From Xylaria sp. FL1777 (Eukaryota > Ascomycota > Sordariomycetes > Xylariales > Xylariaceae), in NCBI GenBank assembly GCA_022578965.1, contig MU400532.1, positions 368,979 through 432,978 on the forward strand: 64,000 bases of DNA, read 5' to 3'. The notes below the pieces were generated by a model. It did not search any database. It saw only the letters and a program-made list of their open reading frames with translations, and was not told the DNA's origin. A program made the translations under genes and the position numbers. The stretch's first letter is position 1. Every line of letters begins with the position of its first letter. This document shows positions 59,620 through 64,000 of this stretch, piece after piece.

Positions 59620-61446
59620 TCATTTCGTCTTTTGCTTCTTTGTCTTGGGTTTCTCCTCTTCCTCTTCCTCATCATCATCACCCATCTCTTCTTCGTCATC
59701 ATCTTCGTCATCGACGCCGCTCTCGTCGCTACCAGAGCCGTCCGACTCATGTGCCGAGTCGTACTCTTCCGCGACGTCACTCTCACTCTCCGCCCTGAAA
59801 TCCTCGTCGACGGACTCTTCATCCTCGTCCGCGGATCCACGGTCGGCCCCGGCGCCAACGACCTCCTCTTCAGAATCGTCCATGGCTTCGTCACGGAGCG
59901 CTGCCGCTAGCATATTGGCCTCCTCGTCGACCTCGTTCTTAACGCGCAGGCCCTTAAGTTTGAAGAAGTCTTCTAGCGCCTTCAGGTCTTCCCTATTAAT
60001 GTTGCTAAACTGATGTGATGGCCCGCTCTTCATTACGACTTGTATGTCAAAGGTCGATAGCGCCGATACGGCGCCGCTGACGCGCGAGAATGTGATAGAG
60101 GCAGTCTGGTCATACGAAATGTAGGTGGCGGGTTTCGGCACAAACATGAACGCCTTCTCCAGGCAGTACAAAAAACCTTCAGCCGCCTTGATTGAGCATT
60201 TGATACCATACTGTTGTCGGTGTGTCATGAAATCCTTGGCTGGTGAAGTAATTTTCTTGTTGGCAAGGCCTTTGAAGATGTAGGTGATGACTTGATGAAG
60301 AGGTTGTTCATAATGTGCGTCCAATTTCCCATTGTACTTCTGACTTAGCTCCTCATCGGTGAGGTTCAGGTCAATAGTAACCTCTTCATCTTTCTTTGCC
60401 TGCATAACGACAAATGGATATCGGGTCTGTCCTTGACGAAGGGGTGGATCTAAGCCAATACAAAGCATAAAATGCAGCTCATCAGGTTTAGGTAAGACCA
60501 TGAACTTCTTGATGGCATCGTATTGGATCTTATAGTCGTATGTCTTACCGCGAAGGCGGAATGATGCTTCGTACATGTCGATATCGAATCGTCCACTAGA
60601 GATAAGTCAGCAGAGAGGTGGCAGGCAGAAAGGCAGGGGCGAGACATACCGTGGTGTTAGATGGAGTACCTCTAGGAAAGTAGCAATGGCATCGCCGGCA
60701 GTCTCTCCAATCTCAGCCTTATCCATGAGTGTCTCGTAGAACAAGGTAGCGGCATTCTTCTCTTCCTGCTCCGCATCGCTGCCGGCCTCCTCACCTTCTG
60801 TCTCCTTGCGGGTGGTGGTGCCAGGTATGTAGAATCGCATTTCGACTAATTGGTCCTTTCCAGCGCCGGACTTTTTCCCCCGCCCTCTCGCACCACCCAG
60901 GTGGCCATTAGTCCCTGTGTCATCCTCGTTGGAGGGTGTAAACTCGACGGAGACTTCGTTGCGACCGGCCAGGTTTGTGTTCGATATCTCGGTGTAGGGA
61001 ATTTCGAAAGACGGCTTGTTCTGGACATTGAAGACAAGCTCAGCCTTGCTGAATTCGGTCTTTCCCCAGTTCCAGCCCCTAAGCGCATGTTCTTTGGACT
61101 CGAGATTGATGCTGTACCAGAGCTTGAAGAGCTTGCCTAGACGCTCGAGGTCCTCTTGCTGGAAGCCATCGAGGAGGACGAGTTCGGAGGACCGCTTCAG
61201 GATCTTGACTTCGAAGCCTTTGGCGGCGCGGCTCCACTGCGCAGAGACGATGTCGCCGCGGTCGAGCGTGAAGGTGTTGCCGCCCGAAGAGGGTTTCCAG
61301 CCCAGGCCGTTCTCGGCGAATCTGCACTTCCCAGACTCCTTGGACAAGTCGAGGTAGATATTGTCGAATTGTTCGCTGTTGGGAGGTCCAGGTCAGTGGC
61401 TGGGTGTGGGATAACCTATCCTCGGCGGTACTTACATAGCTGCCAT
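59620..61446 (-). CDS. POB3: FACT complex subunit POB3 (SSRP1 homologue)
   Basis: Histone-chaperone subunit of FACT, acting with Spt16 in transcription and replication through chromatin. Three exons, right to left: 61436..61446 (11 nt), 60650..61375 and 59620..60595; introns of 60 and 54 bp. The product is 570 aa. The tiny first exon gives MAAI and joins to EQFDNIYLDLSKESGKCRF, the conserved N-terminal domain. The second join gives HLTPRGRFDIDMYEASFRLR, a typical SSRP1/Pob3 block, followed by the tandem PH-like middle domain (PFVVMQAKKDEEVTIDLNL). The C-terminus is a long acidic tail (EEEMGDDDEEEEEEK) ending KKQKTK. No HMG box, as usual in fungi. Confidence 0.95.
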
Positions 61447-62338
61447 TTTGAATGTGCTTGCTTGTGCGATAGCAGCTCTCGAAGGCAGAAAATATATAAT
61501 GAAGGCGGCAAGGCTTGAAGCAAGGTCGGCAGGCTGGTCGCTGCGCCCTTGGGGAAAAAAAGTGGTGCCTAAACAGGTAAAGCGGCAGGTTTCTGTCGCG
61601 TCCTGACACGCGCAGCCACGAGGCACAGTAGATGAATGGGTACATATCTTCATACAGTGTTTGAACTGTATGATATACTGTATGCGTAGCTATGTGCTAA
61701 ATAAACACTTCTAATAACTAACAATAAATCTAAATTATCTGATGTATAAGTACTATTGGAAAAATATCACAGATAGCTAGCCTGACATGTAATAGACCTG
61801 AAGTTGTGCGTACAGACATATGTACAAATAAGAGTTAGCACTACAGCCAGTGTTGTTGAATTGCGTCTGGTAACCATGCACAGAAGACCGCTTTTTGAGC
61901 TCGCCATTTAGAACCGTCCCCTACATGTTACGAGCAACTACCTGCTCTATAATTCCTATAGGTACCTACCTAATGCATTATGACCTAATCCATCCGCAGA
62001 TGTCGTCGGATTGTTTGCCGCGTCGGTCTTCAGCAGCGTAATGATCGTCTTTAAATCCTCCCAATTGAACATCAAGCTCTTGTTCTCTCCTCAAGCGAGT
62101 CTTAAATTGGCGTGTTTATCCACATCACTTCCCGGCTCAGGTGTCATTCGGGTAGTTAGATAGATTGTTGTAGATTGGATTCAACGTGGCTAAATTAATG
62201 AGTATCCCGGTCCTCTCAACGAGCCTTGGTGCTCAGTGTTTCCCCGCGTCGTAAGAGGCCGTCTATATAGTTGATGGTTGTCCCATGCCGCAACGAGGTT
62301 GTAGCTCATCTCACGTTCTGTAGTCCAGCACCGTCAAA
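61447..62338. other. divergent intergenic region
   Basis: About 890 bp between POB3 (minus) and the secreted protein gene (plus). AT-rich, with an ATAGGTACCTACCTAATG element near 61960. No gene is supported. Confidence 0.45.
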
Positions 62339-63154
62339 ATGCAGCTGTTGTTTTCCCTCGTTACTGCCATCTTGGCACCTATCAGCCTGGCTGCTCCAAC
62401 CGGGGACCTCTCTCTTCGAAGCGGGCTATTCGACAAGAGAGAGAACCTGTGCAATCTGAGCGCGCCCCCAGCTCTCTGCCAGCCAAATGCCACCATATCT
62501 GTTGAGGAGACAGCACAGAGGGCTTACAATTTCTACCGCGCCTTTGTAGTTGATGGCGATCCAAGGACCATGTTTTCCCTGATCGACTCATCCTATATAG
62601 TATGTGACTATCCCAAAAGCCAGAATTTGTGCCATAGCGCACCTGTATAAGGAGCAGGACAAGGGCTAATCAGAAATACCACCAAATAGCAACATCACCC
62701 AGGATAGTGAGTAACTCTCGAAATCGCTTGTCTGTTACTTTCCGTCATTTTAGGAGCATGATTGCAAGATGGACGGTTCTCCGCGGCCTGGAGTTATGCC
62801 TGGGAGACTCGACCTTACCAAAACACTTAAAAATCATACTCAAATAGCAGTACCTGATTTCGGATGTATAGTTCGAGCGGTCCCAACGTCATCTGGCCGC
62901 TATTTTGCAGCGGAAATAAGCTAGGCACCGTGCAGAGTACCGCTTGGTGCTTCGATGCTAGCACCAACATGTCGTATGCGCGATACTCGACCACGGATAG
63001 GTGGCGCTGGGTTGGTGGTTGCGTCCATGAACATGTAAGTGCCTTAGCTCGTAGATCAACTTGAACCTCCTAACCCTTCTTTCAGTGGGACCAGGGTGAA
63101 TCGATTCCAACGGCCAAGTGTTACAAATTAAACACAACGACAACCGTATTCTAG
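62339..63154 (+). CDS. secreted NTF2/SnoaL-like small protein with a 17-nt microexon
   Basis: Four exons: 62339..62599, 62690..62706 (17 nt), 62872..63034 and 63086..63154; introns of 90, 165 and 51 bp. The product is 169 aa. The signal peptide is clear (MQLLFSLVTAILAPISLAAP), so the protein is probably secreted. The microexon (CAACATCACCCAGGATA) is needed to keep the frame and gives SSYIQHHPGYSSGPNVIWPL, where YIQHHP is the usual motif of SnoaL-like/NTF2-fold proteins. The rest fits the fold (TAWCFDASTNMSYARYSTTD, WRWVGGCVHEHWDQGE). No catalytic assignment can be made. It could be an enzyme or effector-like protein. Frame, motif and splice sites all agree. Confidence 0.8.
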
Positions 63155-63758
63155 GGAAGCTTTTAGGGCTAATGGTTGAGTAAATTTTGAGAAAATTACG
63201 GACATGTGTTGAAATAGGGGTTCGAATCTCATGATGTTCCAATTCAAGCTACCTCGTTATACATTACATGCGTACCTACCGTAGCGGGGCGGGGGGGGTT
63301 TTGAAAATCCTTATATTAGGTTAGTAAAGGGTTAAAGCAGAAACAGTACACAATATAATAGGTACAAAGCTTTTACATATAAAACGCTTATATTTTGTAT
63401 GTACCTATTGTACCGGAAGCTCTTTTGAAAGAAAATTCTTTTGAGCAACAATTCTTTTGAACGTATAGCTATTTTCAATAAAACAGCAGTTTGATGGCTT
63501 TTTTTTTAAGCCTTTTTGCGAAGGCTCAAAAACGTTCCGCTAAAGTCCCGAACTGCGAAGCAATTGCCATAGTATTCCTAGTTTTCCAAGGTGGTGGAAG
63601 GTGGTGGTGAGTGGTGGTAAGTGGTGGTGGTGGACTTGATTGATTGACTGCAGCGATTATCCTTGTTGGTTTGGTGTATGTGGTGTAAGTGGGTGTAGGT
63701 CCCATACAATATAGCCCATATAGCCTAGCCTATACCATACAGCCCATATACAGCCCAT

Positions 63759-63800
63759 ACAATACAGCCCATACAATACAGCCCATACAATACAGCCCAT
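63759..63800. repeat. 14-bp tandem repeat (ACAATACAGCCCAT), three copies
   Basis: Three exact copies, preceded by degenerate shorter units (CATACAGCCCAT and ATACAGCCCAT) from about 63735. Confidence 0.9.
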
Positions 63801-63856
63801 ACCACCCCTAGGGCCCCTACTATATGGCTTATATGGTAGGGGCCCTAGGGGTGGTA
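63800..63856. repeat. strong inverted repeat (hairpin) with 26-bp arms
   Basis: Arms 63800-63825 and 63831-63856 are reverse complements with one mismatch around a 5-nt loop (GGCTT). The arm core is CCACCCCTAGGGCCCCTA. Further pairing extends outward: TACAGCCC at 63791-63798 with GGGCTGTA at 63866-63873. It could be the end of a foldback element or a stem in a repeat array. Confidence 0.85.
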
Positions 63857-64000
63857 GGGGCCTAAGGGCTGTAGCGATTTTTATTAGGGGCTAGGGGGGG
63901 GGGCAGAAAGTCTGGAACAAAATGTTGAACAGAATGTTGAACAAAATGTTGAAAAGTGAAAAGTATTTTCAAAAAAAAGTCATTTAACCAAAAATTATTT

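Larger units (their letters stand above)
63155..64000. repeat. repetitive right end of window
   Basis: 846 bp without genes. It contains GGTGGT-type runs (63589-63635), TTCTTTTGA repeats, a 14-bp tandem repeat, a hairpin, and AATGTTGAACA repeats (about 63921-63955). G-rich, A-rich and T-rich runs alternate. It may be the start of a mobile element or satellite region continuing past the window. Confidence 0.55.

Noticed and set aside
59632..60013. Serine-rich plus-strand frame
   Set aside because: Antisense of the acidic tail of POB3.
63160..63245. tRNA-like sequence with GGTTCGAATCTC box-B match and an A-box-like stretch
   Set aside because: The T-stem does not pair well (G opposite A) and no acceptor stem could be drawn.
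1..64000. CRISPR arrays or bacterial operons
   Set aside because: No direct-repeat/spacer pattern was seen, and spliceosomal introns throughout show a eukaryotic genome.

Overview
The window reads as a chromosome segment of a filamentous ascomycete (Pezizomycotina, probably a Sordariomycete). Most genes are broken by short introns of about 44 to 165 bp with GT...AG ends (donors such as GTAAGT, GTATGT, GTGAGT). The housekeeping genes are typical of that group: LAG1-type ceramide synthase, PRO3, DBP9, BUD4 and the FACT subunit POB3. Coding models were built by hand by joining reading frames across introns; every model given is in frame from start to stop, but none was checked against transcripts or databases.

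Layout. 0.6-8 kb: ceramide synthase (+), MFS transporter (-), small zinc-finger protein (+), pyrroline-5-carboxylate reductase (-). 8.6-14.1 kb: a roughly 325-bp MITE with TA-flanked inverted repeats that forms the 3' end of a gene joining a Zn(II)2Cys6 domain to ankyrin-like repeats (-), a small one-TM protein (+), and a secreted type-B carboxylesterase (-). 15.6-37.3 kb: an unusual block with a candidate zinc deaminase-fold protein with CAE and PCxxC motifs (-), a 1193-aa protein of unknown family (-), a lectin-like beta-propeller protein (+), a 1410-aa protein of unknown family (-), and a 1625-aa DUF6603-like protein (+) divergent from it. 37.6-40.3 kb: an Mx/dynamin-like large GTPase (-). 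40.3-53.2 kb: a gene-poor tract, an unknown 600-aa protein (-), DBP9 (-), a C2H2 protein of the fungal expanded type (-), and a DUF7580-like protein (+). 54-63.2 kb: BUD4 (+), POB3 (-) and a secreted NTF2/SnoaL-like protein with a 17-nt microexon (+). The right end is repetitive, with tandem repeats and a strong hairpin.

The most interesting region is 15.6-37.3 kb. Three giant, apparently soluble proteins without signal peptides lie beside a sugar-binding-type propeller and a protein with the metal-binding signature of the nucleic-acid/nucleotide deaminase fold. My inference is that this is one functional accessory module, perhaps recognition plus effector, and possibly of bacterial origin. 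The sequence shows proximity and motifs only; it does not show function. The Mx-like GTPase, the DUF7580 protein and the C2H2 protein downstream add to the accessory, conflict-like character of the middle of the window, while both ends carry conserved core genes.
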